Under the pieces are notes generated by a model. It worked only from the letters and a program-made list of their open reading frames with translations, was not told the DNA's origin and did no database searches. DNA of 64,000 bases from Sorghum bicolor (lineage: Eukaryota > Streptophyta > Magnoliopsida > Poales > Poaceae). Shown in pieces: positions 12,365-22,001 of this stretch. How positions within the stretch are numbered: position 1 is the first letter of the stretch; each line of letters opens with the position of its first letter. The position numbers were made by a program, and so were the translations under genes. The stretch covers positions 22,044,844 to 22,108,843 of the forward strand of contig NC_012879.2 of NCBI RefSeq assembly GCF_000003195.3. Reading direction: 5' to 3'.

Positions 12365-12830
12365 GACATAGGATTTAAAATATTATTCTCTTATTCAAAA
12401 TCCTTTAAAAGAGCAACTTATTTATTGTATTCTCAAATATTTTGTCACATGTTTTCAAATTTATATATAAAACTAGCAGAATAGAAAGTTGGACAAAATA
12501 CTCACATGTAAAGCAAGGTCTGTTCTTGGTGATAATAAAATCGCTTGGCAAGATACCCATGAATGTACCATAGTAGAGGGTTTACAGTGATTAGTCAAGA
12601 AGATAGAGTGTGAAAATTGGTTAGACCAACATGGTAGAATCTCTGTTTCCAAATAGAGGTTACAAAATAAATGGATTCTAAAAGCATGGTGTGTAAGTGT
12701 CTTATTAATTTTGCCCTCAAGCACCAACTTCCTTCTTGGAGGCACCTGCCCTATGGCTTCCACCTTGCATCTTGGGTTCTTCTTGGTAAAAACCTAATCC
12801 ATGATAAACGGGTCCAAGGGACCATGACAC
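12365..12830. repeat. Diverged block A, copy 1 (paired with 41155-41740)
   Basis: This segment aligns in the same orientation with 41155-41740. Shared stretches include 'ttattgtattctca', 'agcagaatagaaag', 'atagtagagggttt', 'gtgaaaattggttagacca' and 'gcttccatcttgcatcttgg'-like sequence. On the minus strand a short frame reads 'PPRRKLVLEGKI' here and 'PPRKKLVPKDK' in the partner, suggesting a former coding exon. The identity of that exon is unknown. Confidence 0.75.
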
Positions 12831-13119
12831 ATAGGAGGGGGGGCGGGGATTGAATTAGGCTTTCTAAAAATCTATTATGAATTGTGGCATCTAATTTCCA
12901 CCTAGTCAAAACCTATGCAACAAAATGAACTATCTTGATGTGCAGCTATGGTTTTGTTAGGTGTGTTGCTATCTCTACCGTGAAATAGTTATGCAATCTC
13001 AGTTCCAATTCTATCAACTAGCCTAGCAAGCTAAACTAGAATTGTAAAGCACACAACCTAAGCACACACACATAAATGCAGGAATTTAAATGAGATAGAG
13101 ATGCAAATTCATGATATTA

Positions 13120-13545
13120 TCAACTAGCTTGTCTCAACTTGCCTTTTGCGCTTCATCTTATTGTGCTCATCAAATGTGAGAGCTATGATTTTGCTTGATG
13201 AAGTGGCTTCTTCTTGACCCATCTTCCATGACATCTCAAATGCCACTAACCCGCTAATGACAAGCACCAAGTTCATTGTTCTCAAGTCCTCCATGTTGTG
13301 GAGGATTGTGACAATTGGTGCATATTTGTCATGTGGTAGCGCCAAGATGATCTTCCATACAGTGTCCGCCATCTTCGAGCTTTGTTAAACCTATGGAGTT
13401 AAGCTCATTGACAATTAGATTCAGACATAAATACATCTCTCTAACAAGCTCCTCTTTGTTCATTTTAAAAGAACCATAGGTTTGTTTAGTTAGGCAATGT
13501 TTTTTTTGCAAACGGACACCTATCTTGTGTCTTGGACTTCTCACG
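13120..13545 (-). pseudogene. Ty1/copia gag (UBN2-like) fragment
   Basis: Two minus-strand frames join as one copia-type Gag segment. The upstream part (13329-13544) contains 'SFKMNKEELVREMYLCLNLI', the usual 'sf.m...esv..m...f..i...L' pattern of the UBN2/DUF4219 gag domain. The downstream part (13124-13372) reads 'KIILALPHDKYAPIVTIL', the conserved '..iL.sLP..w...vt.i' segment, then 'MTWE'-equivalent and K/R-rich sequence. A frameshift near 13,370 separates them. No LTRs or pol were found next to it. Confidence 0.65.
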
Positions 13546-13564
13546 CGCTTTATACATCTTGGAC

Positions 13565-14240
13565 ATATACTATCTATCCCTTATATTATTTAAGTCATAT
13601 AAGTACTGCCACTTTTACTAGGCATACTATTTATGATTTATGAATGCCTAATCCAACTTTTAGAACCGATTAATGAATTTATATTATAGTTATAGATAAT
13701 GTCTTGATTTAGTCTTTTATTTTTTCTATCTATTTGTGTATGATATACTTTCCCTTATGATATCGATATCCAATAAAGAGTATTTTTATTTATATTATAT
13801 GGTGTAGTATACATCACACCCATTCATACTTTTGTTTCTATTCTATCCTCCTCATTTATCTTGTGTTGTGTAGAACATGAATATCACAACTACCAAAGGA
13901 AAAGGAGCTCTCAAAATGCAAATAATGCACCACTCATCTTGAGCCCTCGACTATAGCCTATCTAAGGGAACCAGTGGTCCGCACACCAAAACCCATTTTG
14001 ATGCATCCAACATATAACGGTGGATGGAAGGTTCTCCACCACATCAGGCCAGATGGAAGAGCTGATTTTGTAATGCCTCATTCCTTCCTTAGTCTTTTTC
14101 ATGATATCAAAATGCAAGTGTTTATGGTGTACAATTCTATGTAATTCCTGATAATACCATTTGAGTCACTAGAGCTTTTAAGTTGTCTAAACTAACTCCC
14201 ATCCAAAACAAGCATGCGTAAATGAAATAAGCCTTTTGTT
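13565..14240 (+). repeat. Gene-like repeat unit U1
   Basis: Contains a 5' module ('actatctatccct...actaggcatact...ttatgaatg...agaaccgattaatga') followed by a coding-like core at about 13930-14090. The core ('gatgcatccaacatataa...ggtggatggaaggttct') is shared with U2, U3 and an inverted copy near 43,500. The conceptual core carries pieces like 'MHPTYNGGWKVL' and 'RPDGRADFVM' but is frameshifted. Function not recognised. Confidence 0.7.
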
Positions 14241-14475
14241 TCTAGAAATGACATCTACTATCTATCCCTGATGTTATATAAGTGAGCTTCTACCCCAGTT
14301 TTACTAGGCATACTACTTACGGTTTATGAATGTATATTCTAAATTTTAGAACTGATTAATGATTATAGATAATTGCTGATAATATTTTTTTTCAATTTAT
14401 TTCTTTGTGTATGATACATTTTCCCTTATGATATTGAGAAGGGTATTTTTATTCATATTATCTTGAGAACTACAA
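14200..14475 (+). repeat. Left arm of a ~275-bp inverted repeat
   Basis: Sequence from 'aagcatgcgtaaatgaaataag' through 'ctatctatccctgatgttat' to 'tatttttattcatattat' recurs in reverse complement at 15593-15890 with moderate divergence. The arms enclose about 1.1 kb. Confidence 0.7.
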
Positions 14476-14990
14476 CAAGTGCCTAGCGAAAAAAAACTCC
14501 TCAAAATGCAAATGATGCACCACTCATAATTGAGCCCTTGACTACTACCTATCTGGGGGAACTTGTGGTCTGCACACCAAGAAGGTTCTGTTGCATCCAA
14601 CATATAATGGTGGATGGAAGGTTCTTCGCCGCTACAGGCCAGATGGAAGAGCTGATTTAGTAATATGACTCATTCCTTCCATAGTTTTTTTCATGATATT
14701 ATTGAGTTCCATTTTATATAAATGAAATATTTTCATGTTTTGATATTTGTTTGATGTTTTATGTCATCTCTCCTTGCCTACTAGTTTACAAAATAAATGA
14801 TTTATTTCTAAATGTCTCAAAATGGAATATGGGGTAACTATAATTTGCTTCCGCATTTATGGAATAATTTTGTGAACACTGATTTAACAACATCATCATA
14901 TTTGATATTCTGAGGAACCTAAACTTATCACTACAAAATGTTTATATGAAATTTTTTTGTCGAGTAACTATTATTTGTGTTGCTATACGT
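14262..14990 (+). repeat. Gene-like repeat unit U2
   Basis: Second copy of U1, with the same 5' module and core ('ttgcatccaacatataatgg', 'gccagatggaagagctgatt'). It continues into 'tcattccttccatagtt...aatggaatatggggt...cactacaaaatg', which U3 and the inverted 43-kb copy also have. Confidence 0.7.
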
Positions 14991-15099
14991 GCAAGGTAAA
15001 GGCCAAAGGGAGTTATTCATGCTACCGTTGGTAACCACGCTGAATAAGGATTTGGAGAGGCTTCAATACGAAACAACTAAAACAGGATCCGCCACCAAA

Positions 15100-15600
15100 A
15101 TGCTAGTGTTTATGGTGCCTGAATCATTGTTATCCCTGGACTATATAGCCAATTCGGGCGAACTAGTGGTGCACACACAAAGCCCATTTTGATGCACCCA
15201 ACATATATAATGGTGGTTCGATGGTTTTCCGACACATCAGGCCAAATGGAAGAGTTGATGTAGTATTGACTCATTCCTACTTTTTATCTTTCCATGATAT
15301 TGTCCATTTGCATTTTATATGAAATATTTTCCATGGTTTTGATATTTTTTGATGTTTCTGTTATCTCTCCTTACCTAGCTAACAAAAAGAAAATGATTAA
15401 TTCTTGAATGTGTCAAATTGGAATATGGGGTTATTCATTGTTTCCGTGATTAAGGAATAATTTAGTCAACTATGATTTAATAACATCATATTTGACAGTT
15501 TGAGATGAACCTGAACTTGTCACTACAAAATGCTTTTATGAAATCTATTTTCTCGGAACCTTTATTTGTTACTAGGATGTAACTTTTTGACAGTAAATAA
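15100..15600 (+). repeat. Gene-like repeat unit U3
   Basis: Third copy of the core ('gatgcacccaacatatataa') and of the 3' part ('tggaatatggggtta', 'cactacaaaatgctttt'). An upstream open frame (14977-15192) ends in 'GELVVHTQSPF' at the same place where other copies read 'VVCTP' or 'VVRTP'. The 5' module is missing on this side but present inverted just downstream. Confidence 0.7.
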
Positions 15601-15890
15601 TATGAATAAAATAATACCCTCTCTTGTAACTAGGTATCATAAAGGAAAATGTATCATACACAAAGAAACTGAAAAATGCAAATAGCTAAATTAAGGCATT
15701 ATCTATAACTACAATATAGTTCTATTAATCATTTCTAAAACTAATAGCTAGATATTCATAAATTGTAAGCTTATGCCTAGTAAAAGTGGTAGAACCTATC
15801 ACTTAAATAATGTCAGTTATAGACAGTAGATGTCAGAACTACAAAGCAAAAACATATTTCAATTTATGCATGCTTATTTTCGATATGAGT
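15593..15890 (-). repeat. Right arm of the ~275-bp inverted repeat
   Basis: Reverse complement of 14200-14475: 'aaaatgtatcatacacaaag', 'ttatgcctagtaaaagtggt' and 'gacagtagatgtcag' mirror 'ctttgtgtatgatacatttt', 'ttttactaggcatact' and 'tgacatctactatctat'. Confidence 0.7.
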
Positions 15891-15899
15891 GGTTTTAGT

Positions 15900-16560
15900 T
15901 CAGGCAACTTAACAACTCCAATGACTATAACAGTATTATTTGGTAGTTAGATCTCAAAATAAATAAATTTCTAAGGTTTAAAATTTATCCAAAAAAATAA
16001 TATTCTACAGTCCCTAATGATATATATTTGTTGAGAAAACAACATTGTGGCTCCATCCTTTATCTACTCCTGCTTACCGTCTTCCTTCTGAAGATTGATC
16101 TCGTGTTCTCATTATCATGTCCATGGATAAACAGTTTTGCTCTACAGAACATACCGAGAAATAAAGAACTAAAGATATCCAGTAGAAATATAAAATGGAA
16201 GGTGGGACTCGATCCTATAGGCTGGTGTGTGTGATTGTTTTCAACATAGCTGCATCAGTGTGTGCCAGAATCTGCTTTGTCCTTCACCCGAACTAGAGTG
16301 GTGTATACATATATATGTATAAGATTCGCTGCTGGCAATTTTGTATACACCTTCTCCAGCTGTTAAGTATATAATACTGGAGCACTCGATGTGATGCCAA
16401 ATTGCATGATAATGTGTCCAGCTCGTTTGCTCTTCAAGTAACTATTAACCTCTTTACCCTGCCTAAGGTCGAAATTAACCATGAAATGAGCTCACATGAA
16501 CTCAGACCTATATATGGAAAAGATAAAGGCTGTCACACTTTGTAAATTGATCTAAGCTAT
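15900..16560. other. Unassigned AT-rich sequence
   Basis: No gene or element was recognised. A 68-residue hydrophobic frame at 16028-16234 has no supporting motif. Confidence 0.4.
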
Positions 16561-16670
16561 GATGCAGATGAATATAAGTGTTCACAAACTGAGCTCAGAT
16601 ATGAAATAAAGGTATGTTGGCCCAGCTCACACACAGAAGATACCCACGTGATGTTCTTATATATCACTCA
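16561..16670 (+). repeat. Exon-like duplicated segment, copy 1
   Basis: Shared with 18390-18480: 'tgaatataagtgttcacaaa', 'gagctcagatatgaaa' and 'tatgttggcccagctc'. In both copies the frame reads 'DEYKCSQ.ELKYE/RYE', and here it is followed by a consensus-like splice donor (AAG/GTATGT). This suggests a duplicated exon of an unidentified gene. Confidence 0.5.
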
Positions 16671-16975
16671 ATGGAAGCACACGCACAAGATGGAAGAAAC
16701 TAGTTATATATATAGTTATTACTCGAGACAAGTTTTATATAGTTATATATAGGTCTGACTATATATATGTGTGTAAACAGCTTTCACTGAATACTCATAG
16801 TCATTGAAATTCCTAAGAACCGGTTCATAATCTTTGACTCAATGAGAAAACCACAAGAAAATTATCAACAAATGGTAAACATTATTCAAAGGTACGTAAT
16901 GTCGATCTCAGCTAGAAGAATATCATAATATGACTCTGTAATTATTAGTTCACGATCCACAATGGCTGTGTGTAG

Positions 16976-17490
16976 GGTTTGGGAAAGATTCATTGACCGT
17001 GAACATCTCAGTGGATGTAAAGCGCCGCTTAACATAATATATCCACAAGTAAGTTCTACTAGCTAGCAAACTTTCGCTAACTTTTAGCCTTCTTATTGTC
17101 GTGGTCGTGAATATTTTTTATATATATATCGTACAGTGGTGTTTAAAACAAGAAGGGGGAACAATCTATGTGCATATTACGTGTGCAAATTCATGATGGC
17201 ACAAGTCAATCAAACACCCACAGAGACGCTCAGAGTACGTTTTATGTCTCTTTTCATTATCTCTTGAATTATATTGAATAACTTAGATAACTAATATATT
17301 TTTTATTTATTTGGAATTAAAGACGAAATGGTTGAGGGAAAAGGTCATACAAAAAGACCGAATTAAAGCTATCCAAGAGACGATAGCAGGATTTCTCCGC
17401 GAGCAAGTGATCAATCCAAACGGCGAGTTTCACTTCAACGGCAACGAAACTCTTATTCCAAATAACGATGATCATTTGTATCGTTTGTAG
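16976..17490 (+). pseudogene. CACTA-encoded Ulp1-like protease, C-terminal exons
   Basis: Three exons with plausible splice sites are visible. Exon 16976-17048 reads 'VWERFIDREHLSGCKAPLNI' and ends before GTAAGT. Exon 17137-17234 encodes the catalytic-Cys block 'NNLCAYYVCKFMMAQVNQTP' and ends before GTACGT. Exon 17323-17490 ends '...DDHLYRL' then TAG. The last exon matches the end of the Ulp1-like gene of the CACTA element at 19305-31505 ('QETIAGF...GEFH...HLYEL'). The family is peptidase C48, accessory proteins of plant CACTA elements. A 1-bp deletion near 17164, relative to the usual 'GTNLCGYYVC' coding pattern, breaks the frame just before the Cys. The 5' part of the gene is missing. Confidence 0.8.
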
Positions 17491-17940
17491 ACATTGGGAG
17501 AAAAAACTCTATGTATATATGTGTCACGAATTTTGTACATATAAAACTATATATATATAAAGTTTTTTACATATTTATTTAATTTTTGATGTGACCTATT
17601 CATTTTATTATAGGCAAAGCTTAATTATAAATATACTATTGTTTGAGCAGAAACATGTATTGAAAAACCTATTATTATTAAATAAAAAAAATAAACAGAA
17701 CCGAAGAAGTGAAAAAAAAAACCCTTTAACACCGGTTGGTAATACCAACCGGTGTTAAAGGGTCCTGCAACGTGGCAGCCCTGCCAGGATCCTTTAACAC
17801 TGGTTGGTCTTACCAACCGGTGTTAAAGGGGGGGGGGCTTTAGCCCCGGTTCCCCGAACCGGAACAAAAGGGTGGGCCTTTAGTCCCGGATGGGCAGCAC
17901 CGGCTAGGGAACCGGGGCAACAGGCCGTTCCCGACCAGTG
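17491..17940 (+). mobile_element. 3' terminus of a CACTA element
   Basis: Downstream of the Ulp1-like stop codon lie palindromic subterminal repeats built from 'ccggttggt...accaaccgg', then 'tttagccccggttcc' and 'cctttagtcccgg'. The sequence ends at ...GACCAGTG (17940), whose reverse complement CACTGGTC is a CACTA-type end resembling the left end at 19305. The expected left end of this element was not found, so it is truncated or its left end lies beyond recognisable sequence. Confidence 0.75.
17722..17762. repeat. Perfect 41-nt palindrome (subterminal repeat)
   Basis: Two 20-nt arms (CCCTTTAACACCGGTTGGTA and its exact complement) around a single base. A near-perfect second copy follows at 17791-17829. 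Such repeats are typical binding sites for the CACTA accessory DNA-binding protein and can also form hairpin RNA. Confidence 0.9.
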
Positions 17941-18484
17941 CTAATGCCTAATCCTGCAGCAGTGAGTACAGGACTAGCTATCTTATACCGGAGGAAACTA
18001 TTAGGTTTAATTAGTCCCACGTTAGAAATTAATAATGGGGAAGCACAACATAAAAGTTAGATGAGCCCTCACCTATTAGGCTAGTGTTTTGGTTGAGTTA
18101 GACCTGAGACCTTTGTGTGTCGTAGGCTCTAGTGGACCTAAACATGAGCGACGCCAACTCATAGGAACAGCGCCAACACACACACACACAGTCTACTTGA
18201 AATGGAGAAGAAGAAGACTAGCAAGAAGAGAACAACACAATAAGAAGAAGATGAAAAATATATAGCTAAAAGCATGACCTTAATTATATGTATAAATCAG
18301 ATAATAAAATAAATAAACTAGCCCTTGAAGTATTATAGTACTTTTTAGAAAAGTTTGAATGTTGGATTTTTGGTGTTGCAGATGCCAAAGATAGATGAAT
18401 ATAAATGTTCACAGAATGAGCTCAAATATGAAAGAAAGATATGTTGGCCCAGCTCCTTTCTCATGCACACAAGACACCCACATG
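17941..18484. other. Spacer with duplicated segments
   Basis: Contains a segment (about 18190-18305, 'gaaatggagaagaagaagac...atagctaaaag') that recurs at 53730-53830, and an exon-like piece at 18383-18440. The latter is preceded by 'ttttggtgttgcag', also seen at 43,860-43,878, and shares 'DEYKCSQ' coding with 16561-16620. No intact gene. Confidence 0.5.
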
Positions 18485-18700
18485 GTGTTGGATACTCGTC
18501 AAAGCTTTGCCAAGTGCTGCCGCGACACTCGACAAAGAAAAGGCACCATCACGGCACTCGCGGCGTTAACGGTTGCTTTGCCGAGTGCCAACCTTTTGGA
18601 CACTCGGCAAAGATTTTTCTTAAAAAAAATTTCCAAAAATTCTTTGACGACGGTCAGCCTTTCTGGCGCTCAGCAAAAAAATTAATTTTTTGGAGTGCAT
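18485..18700. repeat. CACTA-derived 'gccgagtgcc' repeat region
   Basis: Several copies of 'tttgccgagtgcc' and its complement 'ggcactcggcaaag' (18540-18620) with degenerate versions around them. This motif is a familiar subterminal repeat of another grass CACTA family. No terminus or gene was identified. Confidence 0.5.
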
Positions 18701-19301
18701 GTGATCATATGTGAGATGTCTAGGTTTCTAAGCATCGTACGATACAACGTGCGCGAAACGTTCCTAATTTTTTTATCACAATGCAACCTCCACATGAGAT
18801 GTCATGATGTCTTGACAAGTTTCATGATTTTCAGATTTCGGTTGTGTTTTATACAATTAAAAAGAAATTCACCCACAAGTCAGCATGCCAGCTCTAGGTT
18901 CAGATCTAGTGTTTAGTGAAGTTTGTATACCTCATTACTATTTGTGCTCGCAAGCCCCAAATGTTGTACTCCTCAAGGCTTGTAAGTCTTGTGAGACCTC
19001 CAACAGACCATCCGCTTCTCCTATCTTCCTCTCCCTCTCTGTCGTCCAATGGTGACCATTGTCCTTCTTTCCTTCTAGTCCATGGTGCCACCCCTCCTTC
19101 CTCTCTAAGATCCCGCACAGACACCTTTCCCTATCCATATGCCCTCCGCACTGTTGCTCCTCTCCTTTCTCCGGCCCCCAGCGACCTTCCACCCCCTTCC
19201 TCTCCATCTAAACATAATAGGGTATGGAAAACACGGGTGGTGGTGTTCTAGGTGGTGGTCTAGACGACATTGCATTTGTGAGGTGGTTGATGAAGGCTAG
19301 T
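18701..19301. other. Unassigned sequence left of the CACTA element
   Basis: No family recognised. Open frames on both strands at 18906-19251 arise from C/T-rich composition. Confidence 0.4.
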
Positions 19302-19304
19302 TCC

Positions 19305-19560
19305 CACTGGTACAGGACAGGCCTTTTGTCCCGGTCGAAAACCAATTGTAGTTCCGGGTGGCGAGCCAGGACTAAGGGATCGGGACTAAAAGTCCCACCT
19401 TTAGTCCCGGCTCTCCGACCCGGGACTAAATGGGGACATTTAGTCCCGATTGGTAATACCAACCGGGACTACAGGGGGGCACCAGGCAGTGACATGGCGC
19501 CACCCCTGGCCACCCCTTTTAGTCCCGGTTGGTATTACCAACCGGGACTAAAGGTTTTTG
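19305..19560. repeat. CACTA left terminal and subterminal repeats
   Basis: Terminus at 19305, then repeated 'ttagtcccgg' motifs, including inverted pairs such as 'tagtcccggttggtattacc' facing 'accaaccgggactaaa' (about 19517-19553). These are the presumed binding sites for the element's accessory protein. Confidence 0.8.
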
Positions 19561-19865
19561 TTCTTTTTCTTTTTCCTTTTCATTTCTTCATTGATTTTGG
19601 TTTTCAATTGTATATGTTCTCCAATTTAATCGTATACGCCGCAATTATCCGTATACGTTGCACCTATACGAGAGCGTCATTATTGCACACAAATAAAGTA
19701 TGAAACTACATATATATATTATCCGTATATTATATATATCTATATATATTATATAGCTATACACATACGTACATACGCATTACATTTACAATAATAATAT
19801 TATGTACAAGTAATAATCAAGTGTGCTGCCACCGGTTAATGATTATATAATGTTTGCCCGCCCAC

Positions 19866-20821
19866 TCAAAGCTCATACAAGTGTTTGTCCTTGTTTGGAA
19901 TGGGCTTGAAGCCCTGCGGGTATAAGTGGAACTCGCCGTCTTCCGGAATGACATGATCGTTGATAAATCCGGCGATCGTCTCCTGGACTTCAAGGAGTAA
20001 TGTGTACTCGAACACTATATCTTTCATATTCCACTCCTTCCATTTGCATTAGTTAAAAAAGATATTAATATACATAAAATCTATTTAGTTTCAACAAATA
20101 AATAAGATATGAATTTACTGTATACACATGCATGTTACTTACTTTTAGAACACTTTGAGCAGATTTAAATAGGGTGCACCACATAAATTCACAAACATAG
20201 TATCCACATAGATTCGTTCCAAACGGCTGCGTGGGCACCCAAGGGAGTAGAACAGGAGGAGGAAGTGACACATTCAGATCCGTATGATATTTTTGTTGTA
20301 GCCAAGCCCAAGCCCTATCCAATAAGATGCTCGTTGATTAGGTATAGCTAGCATAATAAAGTAAAGGAGCACGCATCGATATTTAAAGTATGATATATAC
20401 TTACCTCTGGATCATGTCTATTATGTCTTGATAGAGTGCCAGGTCTTTTTTCATTGAGTCCCACACATGTATTTTTTGTTCCGTGATCTTAATCTCAATG
20501 AGTATCCAGGGATCTCTGCATTTGTTTAGAGTCAACTTATATATGTATATCTTAATGCCGGATTAACTAAGACATGATATAACACAACACTTACCCCATA
20601 TTGTAAGGGAAGAGTATCTTCTCCGTATGCCTTTGGTTATAAAAGAACCTCCGGAGGTTCTTCTCCATTTCCTTAGACTTCAGATTCAATGGATCTTTAG
20701 TTTTAGTGTCCTTGTACACGACATATGGATCGATGAAACCAATTCGATTGTCTTTTTTTAATCTTTGTTCTCTCATCATGTGTCTGCACATCGTGAGCGT
20801 AGTTATTACGAATACATACAT
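19866..20821 (-). pseudogene. Ulp1-like (C48) protease region of CACTA gene 2
   Basis: Minus-strand exons assemble into a Ulp1-like domain. About 20600-20760 reads 'NRIGFIDPYVVYKD'. About 20430-20515 reads 'DPWILIEIKI...IHVWDSM', the strand that normally carries His-Trp followed by the catalytic Asp. About 20147-20322 reads 'QPFGTNLCGYYVCEF', the Gln/Cys catalytic block. The last exon (19866 to about 20032) reads 'QETIAGFINDHVI...HLYEL' with stop TGA at 19866-19868. In SUMO-protease relatives the residue before the Trp is His; here it is Pro (codon 20509-20511). The fragment at 60782-62405 has Asn there. The protein was therefore probably inactive as a protease or is decaying. Exon borders rest on AG/GT sites and homology between copies. 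Confidence 0.75.
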
Positions 20822-20979
20822 ATGCTATAATGGGATTAATGATTGAAAGGAAGAATCACTTACAGACAGTAGCAGCTCATGAGAGATTTGTCGAGAGCAT
20901 TCATATGGAGCAGTTGGTGTACTTCACTAAAATCTATCCATATGACGTCATCTCCACGGAAGTAGTGTCGGTCGCGGAC

Positions 20980-21791
20980 TTAAACGGCAATCAATTCTTC
21001 TTCTATATGTTTTGAGCTGACTCTCAAGTAGTACTCGTGCAGCTTGTATATTTGCGTACCAAGTCCTCGTACCTTCTCAGGGTGCCACATACTCCTGCCG
21101 TAAATGTACCGACTCTGATAGTCATCGACACCTCCGTGGATTGGCGCATCGGTACGCCCTAGAAGTGCTTCTAGGGGCAGCCCAGTTTCTTCCATCCAAT
21201 TCCCGAGCTCATCTAAGTCCACATTAGTAGGTATAGTCATTGCTAGCAAGTTGGCGTTTGAACCGTACTCATTCGCAACCACTAGTGGCTGAACTGATTG
21301 TTGCGCTTGTTCGCCGAGCTGTGCAACTTTTTGCTGGACTTTTCTTTTGTCTGCCTTGATTTTCTTTAGGACAGTATGGTCGTAGTCTGATATTGTTGAC
21401 CCTAGTTGTTTACTCGCAGCACGGTTCGCGTCTGTCATTTTCTGCACCACTTGACGTAGCTTTGAACGAGGATACATCAGGTATGGCGGCTCTTGCTCTG
21501 CTTTTCTATTAGCTTTGCATTTTTCAAAGAAGCTTTGACTTCTGCTTTGCTTGCAGCAAGCACTTCCTCATCGGTCTTCTCATATGAAAGCTTGGTCGTC
21601 TTCGTGATCTTCGTGTTCAAAGCTTTCCTCTTTGCCGCAGGTGGTTGGAGTGATCTCTGTGTCTCGGCGGACGACCTCTTCCTCCTCGATGCAGCACCAG
21701 CCGGTGTCGATGAGGCGGCGGCCGTTGTCGTCGGCATTGGTGGAGGCAGCGGCGCAGGTGGAGCTTGCTGTTCTGGAGGAGATTCGACCAC
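20980..21791 (-). pseudogene. CACTA gene 2, linker region
   Basis: Two minus-strand frames. The first (21477-21791) is Pro/Ala/Ser-rich then Lys-rich ('APPAPLPPPMPTTT', 'RRKRSS', 'PPAAKRKALN'), a likely disordered, possibly nuclear-localising linker. The second (20980-21477) has a charged helix ('VLKKIKADKRKVQQKVAQL'), then 'NVDLDELGNWMEETGLPLEA' and 'SRYIYGRSMWHPEKVRGLGT'. The second part is repeated at 62105-62405. The frames meet at about 21,477-21,530 with a shift, probably a small indel or an unrecognised splice. It links the Transposase_24-like part to the Ulp1-like part. No known domain was identified in it. Confidence 0.6.
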
Positions 21792-22001
21792 GGGCGGCGT
21801 TGGATTCCTTCATGGAGGAGATGCGGCGGCCGGTGGTGGGGATGCGGCCTTCTCTTGTACGTCGTCGTTGTCGTGTCCCACGGCACTATGGTCATGCGGT
21901 GAATGGACAGACGGACTTCGGTGGGGGGAGGCCCTGGATTTGAAGAAAAACAAATAAAGTATATGTATACATGACTAAATGTAATTTGATACAGTATATA
22001 A

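Noticed and set aside
17722..17829. microRNA precursor
   Set aside because: The palindromes belong to a series of CACTA subterminal repeats; the loop is one base and arms are too short for a typical plant precursor.
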